From Anaeramoeba flamelloides (taxonomy: Eukaryota; Metamonada; Anaeramoebidae), in the NCBI GenBank assembly GCA_027625915.1, contig JANTQA010000048.1:5270001-5334000 (forward strand): a stretch of DNA of 64,000 nt, written 5' to 3'. Of the stretch, positions 47,731 to 59,100 are shown piece by piece. A program made the translations under genes and the position numbers. The number at the start of each line of letters is the position of its first letter. Positions within the stretch are counted from its first letter, which is position 1. The notes beneath the pieces were generated by a model. That model was given only the letters and a program-made list of their open reading frames with translations. It had not been told where the DNA came from and did not search any database.

Positions 47731-50632
47731 ATGGGTAGTTGTTTGCTTAAATCAAAATCTGAAGAAGATATTCAAAACCGAAAAATCGATAAAAAACTCG
47801 AACTGGTTGAAAAAGAGAAGCATGATCATGTAAATTTGCTCCTTTTAGGTAAGTAAAATCCACCCAAGGCTTAATTTTCAAGCGCACAATTTCTCACATT
47901 CCATAATTTACACACAAACCAACCCAAATGAAAACAATTGGTTTGATCTTCAACACTAAAAACACAATATAGGTGCTGGCGAGTCTGGGAAATCGACGAT
48001 CTTTAAGCAAATGAAACTTTTGCATTTGAATGGCTTTGATGAAAGCGAAAAAAAAGATTTCAAAAAGCATATCCACTCAAATGTGATCGAGTCTATACAA
48101 GTGCTCATTCAAGGCATGAAGACATTAAATCTGGGGTACACAAACGAAAACAATAACAATCTTTCTGAAAAAATTGAGAACCTAAAGTATTCGCAAGAGC
48201 TTACCCAAGAAATTGCGCAATCCATTAAGTCGATTTGGGAAGACCAATCAATCCACCAAACTTTTCTAGTTTCAAACCAGTTTCAACTGATCGACTCTGC
48301 TGAATAGTAAAATCTTTTTTCCAACAACAACAACATTTTTACCCTAACTAAAATACTGAAAATTTTTCTTGAATTTTTTTTTCGATATTTTTACCTTTTT
48401 TTTTTATTTTAGTTTTTTGTCACAAATCGAAACACTTTCTGAACCAAATTACATACCAACAGTAGACGATATTCTCAATGTTAGAGTCAGAACAACTGGT
48501 ATTTCAGAAACTGAATTTGATTACGAAGATATCCATTTTAAGTAAGTTTCTTCTCTTTTATCTTTTCACAATTAAGCGTTTTGATCTCAATCTAAATTCT
48601 TTTGTTACTTTTAGAATTCCGAAAAAAAATAATTATTGTTGATTACAATCCAAAAATCGCTTCATTGAAATGTAAAAAAAAATTATTCTATTTTCTTTTG
48701 TTAAAATGGAAAAATTTTAGTTACTTTTGAAATACAAAAAAATTTTGGAATTGTTTTTTCGCTGGAAAAGATGCCAAGTTACGGTGTTTTAGTTTCTGTT
48801 TGTGTTTTTAAAAAATTCAAGTGTTTGTTTGGGAATTTTGGTGAATTAATTACTAAAAGACAACTTTAACTTTTATTAAAGTCAAATTACCCTAATTAAA
48901 ATTAGATCTCAAAGTTCATTCATAAGCTTAATTTAAATTCCTAACAAAGTTTCATTTCTATGAAATTTTATGGATCTTTGGGTTTTGTCAGCCCGAATAA
49001 ATAATAAAATATTTTTAAAAATTTCAATAACAAAATATTTATTAATTAATTAAAATCTAAAAACTTTTGTTTTTTGTTCTGTCACTGGAATAGAAAAACA
49101 TTTTGGAATGTGAAAAAAAAATATTTATTTATTTAATTGGAAAATAACAATATTTCAAACTAGTTCTTAAAACTGTCTAATTTGCCAGTTTTAATCAGTT
49201 TTCCTGACACTTCCTGAATTATGTACACGACAGTTTCAAATTTAAGGCACAAACTTCAACTAAAATTAAGGCACAAAATTATTCTCAAATTAAGGCACAA
49301 AATTCAAATTCTAATAAAATAGATTGGAAAAAAAAAAATCTAAATTTTGAGATTTAATTTGAGATTTTTTCCTGCCTTAAATTTCGTCGAAAGTTTGTGC
49401 CTTAAATTTGAAACTGACTTTAATGAAAATTTAGAAAATTTATTAAACACTCTTAAATATATTTATTACTCACTAGGGATAAAAAATATATTGAATCTTT
49501 TTTAATAATAATATTAAAAATATTATTATTATTTAATATATTAGAAATATTAATTTTTATAATAAAGATATCCAGATTTTAAGATTATTTTCATAAGCAT
49601 AGCAAATTCCAAAGAAAACAATCTCGATCTTCAATGGTATCCAAATTATTTATTCCTTTTGCAAAGCTCACAAAAAATTTATTTATTTTGATTCATAACA
49701 TAAGAGTACCTATTTAAAAAATTTGTAAAATATCTGAGTTTTAAAATAAAAGTCGGACCCTTCCATTTTAAATATCTTTTGTTGTTAGGTTTTCCAGAAT
49801 TTAAAATAAAAGTTGAATGACTTTCTATTACAAGTATTTTTTAAATTAAAACAAAAAAAAAATACCATTAGCATTTTCCACAATTCAAAAGAATAGAGTA
49901 AATTCAGTTATTTTACATCACTCTTTTAAATTAAAAAAAAAAAAAAAATATCATCACTTTTAAATTCGCATTTTGCAAACAAATTTATTAAAATGAACGA
50001 GTGAAAAATAATTTTTTTTTTTTTACAAACATAAAGAATTTTGCTTTCTAAAAATATTCAATATTTTGATCCATAAATATATTTAGTTTACCTTTTTATT
50101 TTTTTCATATCCATTCTTTTTCTCTTCAATTCTTGCACTCTATTTAATAATTATCAATAGGATGACTGATGTTGGTGGGCAAAGAAGTGAAAGAAAAAAA
50201 TGGATACATTGCTTTTCAGACGTTACAGCTGTTTTTTTTGTTGGTGGAATTTCAGAATATGACCAAACATTATTCGAAGAAACAGAAACAAAAAGAATGA
50301 CAGAAACACTAATGTTGTTTGGGGAGATTTGCAATTCAAGGTGGTTTCGAGATAGTTCAATTATTTTATTTTTAAATAAAATTGATATTTTTGAAAAAAA
50401 AATTAAACATATTGATCTTAATGTTTGCTTTGAAGATTATGATGGTGGGTGTGATTATGAAACAGCTCGTAATTATATCAAAAAAAAATTTTTAGACTTA
50501 AATCAACAAACAGATAAACTTATCTACCCCTATTTCACTTGTGCCACAGATTCGGATAATATTTCCTCAATTTTTAAAGCTGTTAAAGATACCATTTTCC
50601 AATCGGATTTACAAGACTTGGGGTTATTATAA
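47731..50632 (+). CDS. Heterotrimeric G protein alpha subunit, complete, 350 residues
   Basis: Four exons (47731-47848, 47973-48306, 48413-48541, 50161-50632) join with matching phases to 350 codons and TAA, the usual family length. The protein is a GTP-driven switch at the inner plasma membrane. MGSC at the start offers Gly2 for myristoylation and Cys4 for palmitoylation. All G boxes are present: GAGESGKST (40-48), switch I RVRTTG with Arg175 and Thr178, DVGGQR (197-202) with catalytic Gln201, NKID (266-269) and TCAT (320-323). The helical domain spans about 60-170. The C-terminus QDLGLL lacks the Cys used by pertussis toxin. A slightly unusual VFFVGGISEYDQ strand replaces the common VVSLSEYDQ. 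Intron 3 (1619 bp) splits switch II from switch I and carries transposons; introns 1 and 2 are 124 and 106 bp. The receptor partner is unknown. Confidence 0.96.
49227..49422. mobile_element. MITE family 3, copy 3
   Basis: It runs from GACAGTTTCAAATTTAAGGC to GCCTTAAATTTGAAACTGAC. Extra tandem AATTAAGGCACAAA units occur at the left end. It lies inside G-alpha intron 3. Confidence 0.85.
49440..49815 (-). mobile_element. LINE 3' fragment in the G-alpha intron
   Basis: It is colinear with the 3' part of the LINE at 51 kb (TAATAATAATATTAAAAATA, AACATAAGAGTACCTATTTA, CCCTTCCATTTTAAATATCT). It is antisense to the host gene and no longer open. At its 5' side it runs into the GTTTTCCAGAATT hairpin sequence, as does the copy at 51 kb. 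Confidence 0.8.
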
Positions 50633-50924
50633 TTATTACACCATTTTTTTATATTAAAGTGGAATTATAACCAAATTAACCAAATTCATTTTGGTATCCG
50701 GTTAAATATCACTCACTATATATATATATATGTGTGTATGTATGTATTTCATTCAATAATTATTTTAGACTGATAAATATATATTATCATTTTGTTAAAA
50801 TTAATTTATTATATATAATAAAAAAAGTAAAAATATCTAAATTATTTTATCCATTATCTTTAATATTTTTTTTTTTTTTTCTCAAGATATTTTTCTAACA
50901 TTCGATTCCGTATCAAAATCAAAA

Positions 50925-52075
50925 AAAAAGATTTTTTTTTTTTTTTTATTTTTTAACGGAGGAGTTGTTAATCCCTCTTGTTGGCCCGAATTCCTAAATT
51001 TTTATTTAGAAATTTTAATAAAGACTCGAAAATTAGTCTATTACTCACAAGTGATAATAAATATATTGAATCTTTTTTAATAATAATATTAAAAATATTA
51101 TTATTATTTAATATATTAGATATATTAATTTTTTTTAATTCAGATATCCAAATTCTACGATTATTTTCATAGGCTGGGCAGTTCCAGAAAAAATGATCCA
51201 AATCTTCAATGATATCCAAATTTTTTTGATTTTTTGCATAATTTGCAAAATTTTGATTTATCTTTGTTCATAACATAAGAGTATCTGTTTAGATAATTTG
51301 TAAAATTTCTGAGTTTTAAAATCGAAGTGGAACCCTTCCATTTTAAATATCTTGGTTGTTTGTTTTTCCAGAATTCAAAAGAAAAGAGAGAAATCATAGA
51401 TTTTTTCTCTATTCTTTTGAATTCTTGGAAAACCACCATTAGCTTTTTTTTAATTTGAGAAATAAATAGAATAATTCATTTTTTATACTTTTTGAACTTT
51501 CCAACTGGGACTATTTTCTAGTTGTTTGATTCTATATTTTTCTAGTTCAATTTCGAGTTCTTTTAAGGTGTTCGTTTGCCAGTTAATATTTTCGAATTTC
51601 TGCTCTCTAAATTTAAGATTATCAACTATTTGATTAAAATCCAAATTTTTTAATTTTTGAATTAGTTTAAATCTTCTTTTATATATCGTTATTGTTGCTG
51701 TGTCGATTTTGGCTTCTGTTTTATAAATAAGTCTGGGAGAGTGTGGATTTATTAATAAAAATTTTGTTATTTTTTTATTTATCCATACATCGATTGAATT
51801 GAAGTCTTTTTGTGTTAGATTAAATATTTCTAATCCATATAATAATCGACTATATAAAACCGCTTTAAAAAAATGAATCTTTAATCCATTGGTGAATTTT
51901 TTTGTTGTAAGATATTGATTAATTTTTTAAAATTGGTTTTAACTTTGTCCAAGTTAAACTAAAAGTGAGTTTGTTTATCAAGCCAAATCCCAAGATATAA
52001 AATTTCTTTTGGATTTGTAGTTTTTTTAGTTTTATCCTTATTCGGATTCATTCCAAAATCTCTAAAAAAAGATTT
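50925..52075 (-). mobile_element. 5'-truncated LINE (non-LTR retrotransposon)
   Basis: Read on the minus strand. It starts in the reverse-transcriptase thumb (ILYLGIWLDKQTHF), continues with LKIHFFKAVLYSRLLYGLEIF, typical of LINE proteins, and a Lys-rich region. It then reaches the zinc-binding end CKLCKKSKK ... DLDHFFWNCPAYENNRRIW (zf-RVT) and a stop (about 50968). A poly-A tail lies at about 50925-50955. The frame is broken by stops (for example after TH in LDKQTHF and after IYFSN) and by one frame change near CKLC, so it is dead. A hairpin repeat at 51366-51435 sits inside the coding region. Possible target duplication AAAAAAAGATTTTTT flanks both ends, but it is low complexity. Confidence 0.88.
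51366..51435. repeat. 70-bp hairpin repeat inside the LINE
   Basis: TTTCCAGAATTCAAAAGAAA at the left is mirrored by TTCTTTTGAATTCTTGGAAA at the right around GAGAGAAATCATAGATTTTTTC. It would form a stem of about 30 bp. Similar palindromes occur alone at 1.4, 1.65, 21.05, 45.0, 49.9 and 54.05 kb. Confidence 0.75.
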
Positions 52076-52699
52076 TTTTATAGATATAACTATAAAATGA
52101 TTTTTTTAAAAAAGGAAAAAGCTTTGAAAGAATCTTTCCTTGTTTATTTAAGAGCTGTTATTGATTTTATGAGGATTTTGTTTTTTTTTCCAAATCTTGT
52201 GGATTTAATTTTTTGGTGTTTTGAGTATTGGACTTTTAATATTTAAAGGGAAATTTAAGCCCCATATGAATCTAACTTATTATAAAAAATAATAGTATTT
52301 TGTATTTTTTTTATTTTCACAAGTGAAGTTGTAGGATCTAAAGTTGATCCAATGAATGGAAACAAGATTTATTAATGCCTTGCATAAAATATAACATTAA
52401 AACAAAAAAATACCTTTAATAAAAAAAAAACTCATTGTTAAGGAAGAGAAAATGTGTGGAATTAAAGATTAATCTTTATGTAATATCATATTCTCCAAAA
52501 TTAATAATAAATAAAATATTATTCAAATATTTCTCTTAAGAAATTCTCAATCAAAATGTTGATTAAATTTATACCAAACAATGTGAACAAGCCACAAAAA
52601 TTAAAAAATACTTTCTTCTGTTAGGTGTAACGCCTTTTTGTTTTGGTTCATAGTTGATCTAGTTTCAGGAGTTAATGAATTTAATGTCTGAAAAAATAA

Positions 52700-53515
52700 A
52701 AAAATTTTTTCATTCGGAAACACAAATTTATGAGTGTAAGAATAATCTACCCCGAAGTATTTCCTAAAAAAGGTAGCTTTGGGTTATCAATTGAAAATTT
52801 TATTTAGGATTGGTTTTATTTGTTAATTTGCAGAATTTTCATTTTTTTTGTTCATAAAAAAATAATTTTTCAAAAAAATTTACCAAAATAAAAAAAAATA
52901 AATAAATTTTTGAGAACACATCTATTACAAATTTTATGATTTTTCTTTCGTTTTTTATTATCAATTCACAAATTATTTGTGAAAATTATGGTAAAAAAAT
53001 AAAAAAATATTCTACCACAAACATTTTATTAAGCAAAAGTGGGTTGCTAAGTTATTATAATCACAAAATATTCATAAATTAATTAATTTTTGTAAAAAAA
53101 TAAGAAAAAAATATTCCACTTTTTGTATCTATTTTTTCTAAATTAAATATCAATATATACCATAGATGTGATTCAAATAAAAAATAAAATTAGTTTTAAG
53201 GAATATAGTATATCACTAAAATAACAAAAAATTGATTTTTTATTTTCTAAATTCATTATATGAATTTTCTGTACAAGGTAAAAAATTTGAAAAGGATGTG
53301 TTCTCAAAAATTTATTTATTTTTTTTTATTTTGGTAAATTTTTTTGATGAATTATTTTTTTATGAACAAAAAAAATGAAAATTCTGAAAATTTACAAATA
53401 AAACCAATCCTAAATAAAATTTTCAATTGATAACCTAAATCACCTGTTTTATTAAATTCTTCAGCGTTGATTATTCTTACACTCTTAAATTTATTTTTCT
53501 GAAAAAAAAATTAAA
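52700..53515. mobile_element. Foldback element with 220-bp arms
   Basis: The left arm at about 52715-52935 and the right arm at about 53285-53510 are inverse. Shared blocks include GAGTGTAAGAATAATC, TATCAATTGAAAATTTTATT, AGGATTGGTTTTATTTGT, TTTACCAAAATAAAAAAAAA and TTTTTGAGAACACATC. The loop of about 350 bp is A/T-rich and noncoding. Confidence 0.75.
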
Positions 53516-53904
53516 TTTCTTTTTTTAACAAAACGTAAATTTATCTCAACACTAGTATGAAAAAATAAAATTGAAAAAAATAGTTATACAAAACTACAAC
53601 TTCAATTCTCGTTTCATACTAGTTAAACGAGTTTATTCGAAATATAATCAACCTCACAGTTCTTAAAAATCTTAACACTGATGTATTTATTGTTGTTCAT
53701 AGTTCTACGATTTTTAAAAGTCTCAGTCTAGAAAAAAAGATCTATTTTGTGGTAAACTTTTTTAAATGGATGTAACAATTAATTTTCCTTAAATTCAAAT
53801 TTAGGATATATTTTTTTGTAGAGATAATAACTAATAGTTTTGAAAATACCCCACTCATCTATAAAAACTCAAATATAGAAAAAAAGAACTGATGATAAAT
53901 ATTG

Positions 53905-54190
53905 AGAGTGTCCGTAGAGTGCCTTAGAGTGTATATATATATATTTAATTTAACAAATTAAAAGAAAATTTATTTTATTTTCTTTTCATTTTAAAAATTA
54001 AAAAAAAGCTAACGGCGCTTTTCCTGAATTCAAAAGAATAGAGAAAAATCTTTTGTTTTACAAAATTCTTTTAAATTTTGGAAAATTTAACAGATGTTTT
54101 TATTTAATTTTTGAAATGAAAAGAAAATAAAATAAATTTTCTTTACATTGCTTAAAATAAAAAAAACCTAATTGAAAGTCATAAAAAAAA
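53905..54190. repeat. Hairpin-module repeat block
   Basis: It holds GTCCGTAGAGTGCCTTAGAGTG, an AT microsatellite, and a palindrome at 54011-54091 (CTGAATTCAAAAGAATAGAG mirrored by TTCTTTTAAATTTTGG). Similar organisation is seen in other blocks of this family. Confidence 0.6.
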
Positions 54191-56193
54191 TAATTTTTCC
54201 AATATAAAAGAAAAAATAATTCCTTAATAGTCAAAATAACTGATTCCCTGTTTGAAAGATTTTCATCAGATTTAAAATACTATTAAAATATAATAAAATG
54301 ATATCTTAGCTGGAAGAAAAAAAATTTTTAAATTTTTTGCTTAATTAAAATTGGAAAAAAAAATATTAATAGAACCTGTAAAATTGGATTTTTCTACTTT
54401 CATTAGTTAATATCTGGAAATTATTTTTTGGTCAAAGATCCTTTTTTAATCAATAGTATTTATTCTAATTGAAGTTATTAAAAAGTGTAAAATTAGCAAA
54501 TATTTAATTTTTTTGAAAAAAACTTTTTTCATGATGGTGAAGTGGTAGACCGATCAACTCAGAACCAAAATAAGATTAGACTACAATATTGCAAGACATT
54601 TTTTTTTAATTCTTCAGTTAATTCAAACCTTAAAATTATCAAACAATTTAATGTCGCAAAAACATAATCAAGATTAGAGAAGAAAATTTTGATTTTCCAA
54701 CAATTTGAAATCTTAAAATTAGCTTACTTTCAAAAATAGGGCAGATTTTTTATCATAAAAAAATTTTTTTAGTTTAATTGTTTTTTTTTTTTTGAATAAT
54801 AATGTATTTTACTAAAGTATTTAGAGATAATAATCGATATAGATTAATAAATAAAAATATAGTGTAATCATTTCTATTTTTTGAAAGATAAATGAAAAAA
54901 GAAAAAATAATAATAATAAATTTTGCCCCTAATTTTGAAATTACGTTTATATGTTTAATATTTCAACCAAGTCAAAACATATGTAACATACAAATAAATG
55001 TTTACAGGTCGATGATTTGTATATTACAAAACAATCACTTATTTTCCCCTTTTTCTTTCACAATTTCTGTAATATTTAGAAATACCCTAAAATTGTGATC
55101 TTTATTTTATGTTTCGAACTTTTTTTGTTCTTTTTGTGGTATATTTTTATAAACTAAAAATCCTAAATGAAACTCCAATTTAAGAATAGAAGAAGTGGAA
55201 CAGAATAAAATTTGTTCCCCTTAGAGCCAATAAGGTCTTCATTGATTCTTCCTAAATTGAAATATCCAATATCTGTGGGGAAATGATATTAGTGTGATAT
55301 GGCCTAAATGACTCTCTGACTCTCATAAGCCTATTATTAAATATTGAATATCAAATTATTAAATTTTTAACCAAAGATCTTGATTCAAAATTATCATTTA
55401 TAGAAATTTTTTTTCATAGTTTTTCAAAACTAAAAAAAGAAACCTAATTAATAATTATACGGGTATTTATTCGAAAAATTCATCTTTTGAACATCTAATA
55501 TTAAGTATTTTATACATTTATTTTATATTCAAGATTTCCTAATAACAATTAACATGTAAAACTTCGGACTAATTTATTTTGTTTCCTTTTTATTGAGTGA
55601 GTTGTATTTTCAATAATATTTCCAATAAATGAAAATAATTTGTTAAAAGAATGGAATTAGTAAAGGATTTAGTTTTTTGAATCAATTGAATTACTAAGTA
55701 ACTAATCTTCATATGGGACAAATTTAAGAAAAGATCTTTTACAACTTTGAAGTCTGAATATTGATGAACCCACCTTTAAAATTATCTCAAAATAAATATT
55801 TTTTTTAAAATTCTATGGGTTTTTTTACTAATGTAAGGATAATTCTTAATTGATGAATACAACTTTTGTTTTATTTTCTCAATTAGAAATTTTAGCGACA
55901 TTTGAACAATGGGTTACTAAGATTTTTAACACCTAATAACAACATACTTTAATCTTAAACATCTTGAGGTCCTATCTATACCACCGAGATTCGAAATACT
56001 CTACAACAAAAATTTGGGATTATTTGAATACTAAAATATCCTAAAATCTCGTACAGTAGTTCTCAATAAGTCTCCCTTCAATGAGTTAGTCTATTATGAA
56101 AAACCCTCTAAAATCTTTTTTGATATTCTCTCACAATTATTCAAAACTTTTTATTTTTTCTTATTTTGAGATATTGAATCAATTTCTTTCATT

Positions 56194-59100
56194 ATGAGCA
56201 ACAATAAAAATTTTAGTTCACATCCAATTTTAGAAACAACATCAAGTTCTGAAGAAGAGAGTGAAAGTGAAGAAGAAATTATCTTATATGACAAAATTTC
56301 GAATAAAAGTTCTGATCATGAAACAAATCAAAAAATAGAGACATCTCCTCCACTTCTTCAAAATCTTACTTCCTCGGATATTTCATCTGATGACTCTATA
56401 ATAATTTTAGATCAAAACGAAAAAGAAAAAGAAAAAGAAAAAGAAAAAGAAAAAGAAAAAGAAAATGAAAATTCTCAAAACAATATTAGCGAAGGAAGTG
56501 ACTCTGAAATATTACCACCAATTTTTCAAAATCAAAAATCTGAAATAGACTATCTTCAGATAGATGAAATGGAACAACTCCAACAACATATGACACAACA
56601 CATAATCGGAAAAATGACTTGTTTCCAAGTACTATTTTTTTGATTTTTCAAAAAAAAAGAAAAAAATTAATTCAAAAGAAATCCTTTTCTTTGATCTCCA
56701 TTTTTTTTTTAAATATAACTTTTTGCGATTGTATATAGTCATGGAGTCATGGGCTTGGAGTAGGAACTAACCAGGGTTATGTTTGTTTGTTTAATCAAGA
56801 CGGATCTTTCATTGGAAATTATGGGAAACAAAAAAATAAATCCCCGATTAATTGTTTGGATGTCGCAATCAGTCTCGATGAATCACAAAAAAGCTTTCTA
56901 ATCACTGGTAATTCAAAAGGTTATGTGACTCTTTGGGATTATAAACAACAAACTATCCTTAAAACAGTTCGTGTATCAAATAACCCAATTCAATTTGTGA
57001 AATTTTTAAATCAAAAAAATAGGGTCTTTGTTATGGACACAAAAGTAAATTTTTTTAATGTTTTTCTTTTTTTTTTTGATTTTTCATTTGTGAATTTGTG
57101 GAAATCAGCTTTTTACCGAACATAAAATTCTTTATTATAAAAACAGCTAATTTATTTAAAAAGGATTATTTCCTGATAAACATTGAACGGAAAATACAAA
57201 AAAATCACTTTCAAAAAATACAAACAAACCCTTCCAATGATACAAATGCATAAAATAAATGGAGTGAGAGAAAACTCATTATTTTGAAAAGCTTTTATCA
57301 TTATTCTGAATTTACTTTGACAATTTGAATTGGTTTTATTTGAATTGGAACCTTTTGAAAGGGTGGTGTTATTCGAAACCCCATATTAAAATACAAATAT
57401 AATTTAAAAATCAAATTTTGATAGAGAAAAATGTATCAAATAAAATAATAATACAGCAGTTCCAAAGTTACCATGAAATCTATGATAAACAGAAAATTCA
57501 TTTTCTATCTTATATCATTTCCTTCCTATGACAGGATTTTAAGTTCAGAAAAATATCCTATTACAAACCATGTAATTTTATAATAGATCAAAAATTTCTA
57601 ATAGGATCTTTTCGAATTTATTTGCCACATCAACTATTTCTCAAAAATTCCATCAATTTTTATCAATTCAATCCTGAAATACTGGAGAATAGTCAAATTA
57701 AAGGATTAATTATTTTTTTCAATTTTGTGGTTTCAAAAAAAACAAACTTTGTGTTTTTTAATTTTATTTTAATAGAATTCAACTTCTACAATAATTAATA
57801 AATATTGATATTTCAAATCAGTTTTATTACAGCCGTTCCAACCCTACCGTGAAATCTATGATAAACAGAAAATTCGTTTTCTATCTCACACTTTTATTTC
57901 TATCACAGGATTTTATGGTCATGTGATAGCCTATTACAAACTGTGAAATTTTATAAGAGAGCAAAAATTTCTCATAGAGAAAAAATTTAAATTTGAATTT
58001 TTCACTTCAAATCTGTATCTATGATCAACAATTTCCAAAAATTTTTCAATTTTTTTCAGGATCTTCAATTTCTAAACACCTAAAAATCAAAAGGCAGACC
58101 ATTTTAAGGAAATTACTATTTTGGATCTCCATTCTTGGGAATCTTTGTTTTGGATTTTTGAATTTGTTTCATAAACAACAAGATTTTTAATTCAGTTTGA
58201 ATCACATAAAAATTTTTTAAAAAAAACTATGTCAAACCATAAAATCTGTAATAGCGTATAATAGAAGGTTTTTTTTTTGTGTTTAACAGAGACAAAAAAG
58301 TCAATTTCTATGTCTGTCAAATTTCACGGTAGGGTTGGAATGGCTGTATAATTCAGTTACCATACGATTAATACTTGATAATAAATACTCCAATCACTCT
58401 AATTTACAAATGGTAACCAAAGAATAAAACCCCTTTCAATAATTACAGTTCTTAAACTTGTAAAAGGGGAATAAAAGAATGATTTCTAATTTGACCCATT
58501 TTTCATTCTTGAAAATAATCTTTATTTTTTTAACATTAATTTCCAATCTGAGAATGAAAAATTCTACAAATTTATTTCAAAATTCAATCAGGTTATGAAA
58601 AATTTTTGCTTCAAAAAATTCAATTTTAACCAAATTAAATAAAAATTTCCTGTAATATAAGATCGTATAAAGTATGTTTGAAAAAAATTTTTTTTTTATA
58701 AAATAAAAATGTAATATTTTTGGTTTTAGAGAAATTTCTTTAATAAATTATTGATATTTGAATTAAATAATTACTGTGTTAACCAATTTTGAACTGAGCA
58801 TTAGAGAAAAAATTTAATATTTGAATTTTTGACAAAAAATTTTGAATAATCAACAATTTTTAAAAATTTTTCCTATTTTTTGTGGATCATCAATTTCTAA
58901 ACACCTAAAAATTGAAAAGCAAGAACACTTCAAAGTTCTTATTAAATTGGATCTTCAATCTTTGAAATCTTTGTTTTGCATTTTTGAATATTTTTCATAA
59001 ATAACAAGATTATTTTTCCAGGTTAAAAGATATGAAAATTTTATTAAAACCAATGTCAAACCATAAAATTCTGTAATATGGTATAATATACGATTTTTTT

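Larger units (their letters stand above)
48542..50160 (+). other. Intron 3 of the G-alpha gene (1619 bp)
   Basis: The donor is GTAAGT after HFK and the acceptor is CAATAG. It carries a family-3 MITE (49227-49422) and a LINE 3' fragment (49440-49815) back to back, plus a hairpin module at about 49865-49935. Confidence 0.9.
50633..56193. other. Intergenic region between G-alpha and VPS8
   Basis: About 5.6 kb. It contains a LINE copy (50925-52075), a foldback element (about 52700-53515), an AT microsatellite (53932-53943) and a hairpin module (53990-54190). From 54200 to 56190 I see only A/T-rich sequence without a supportable gene. The VPS8 promoter must lie at its right end. Confidence 0.6.

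Noticed and set aside
54525-54600. tRNA-like stretch (GATGGTGAAGTGGTAGACC)
   Set aside because: It resembles a D arm, but I could form no anticodon stem, T arm or acceptor stem.
57993-58190. 65-codon frame
   Set aside because: It lies in the interior of a family-7 MITE and is not open in the other copies.
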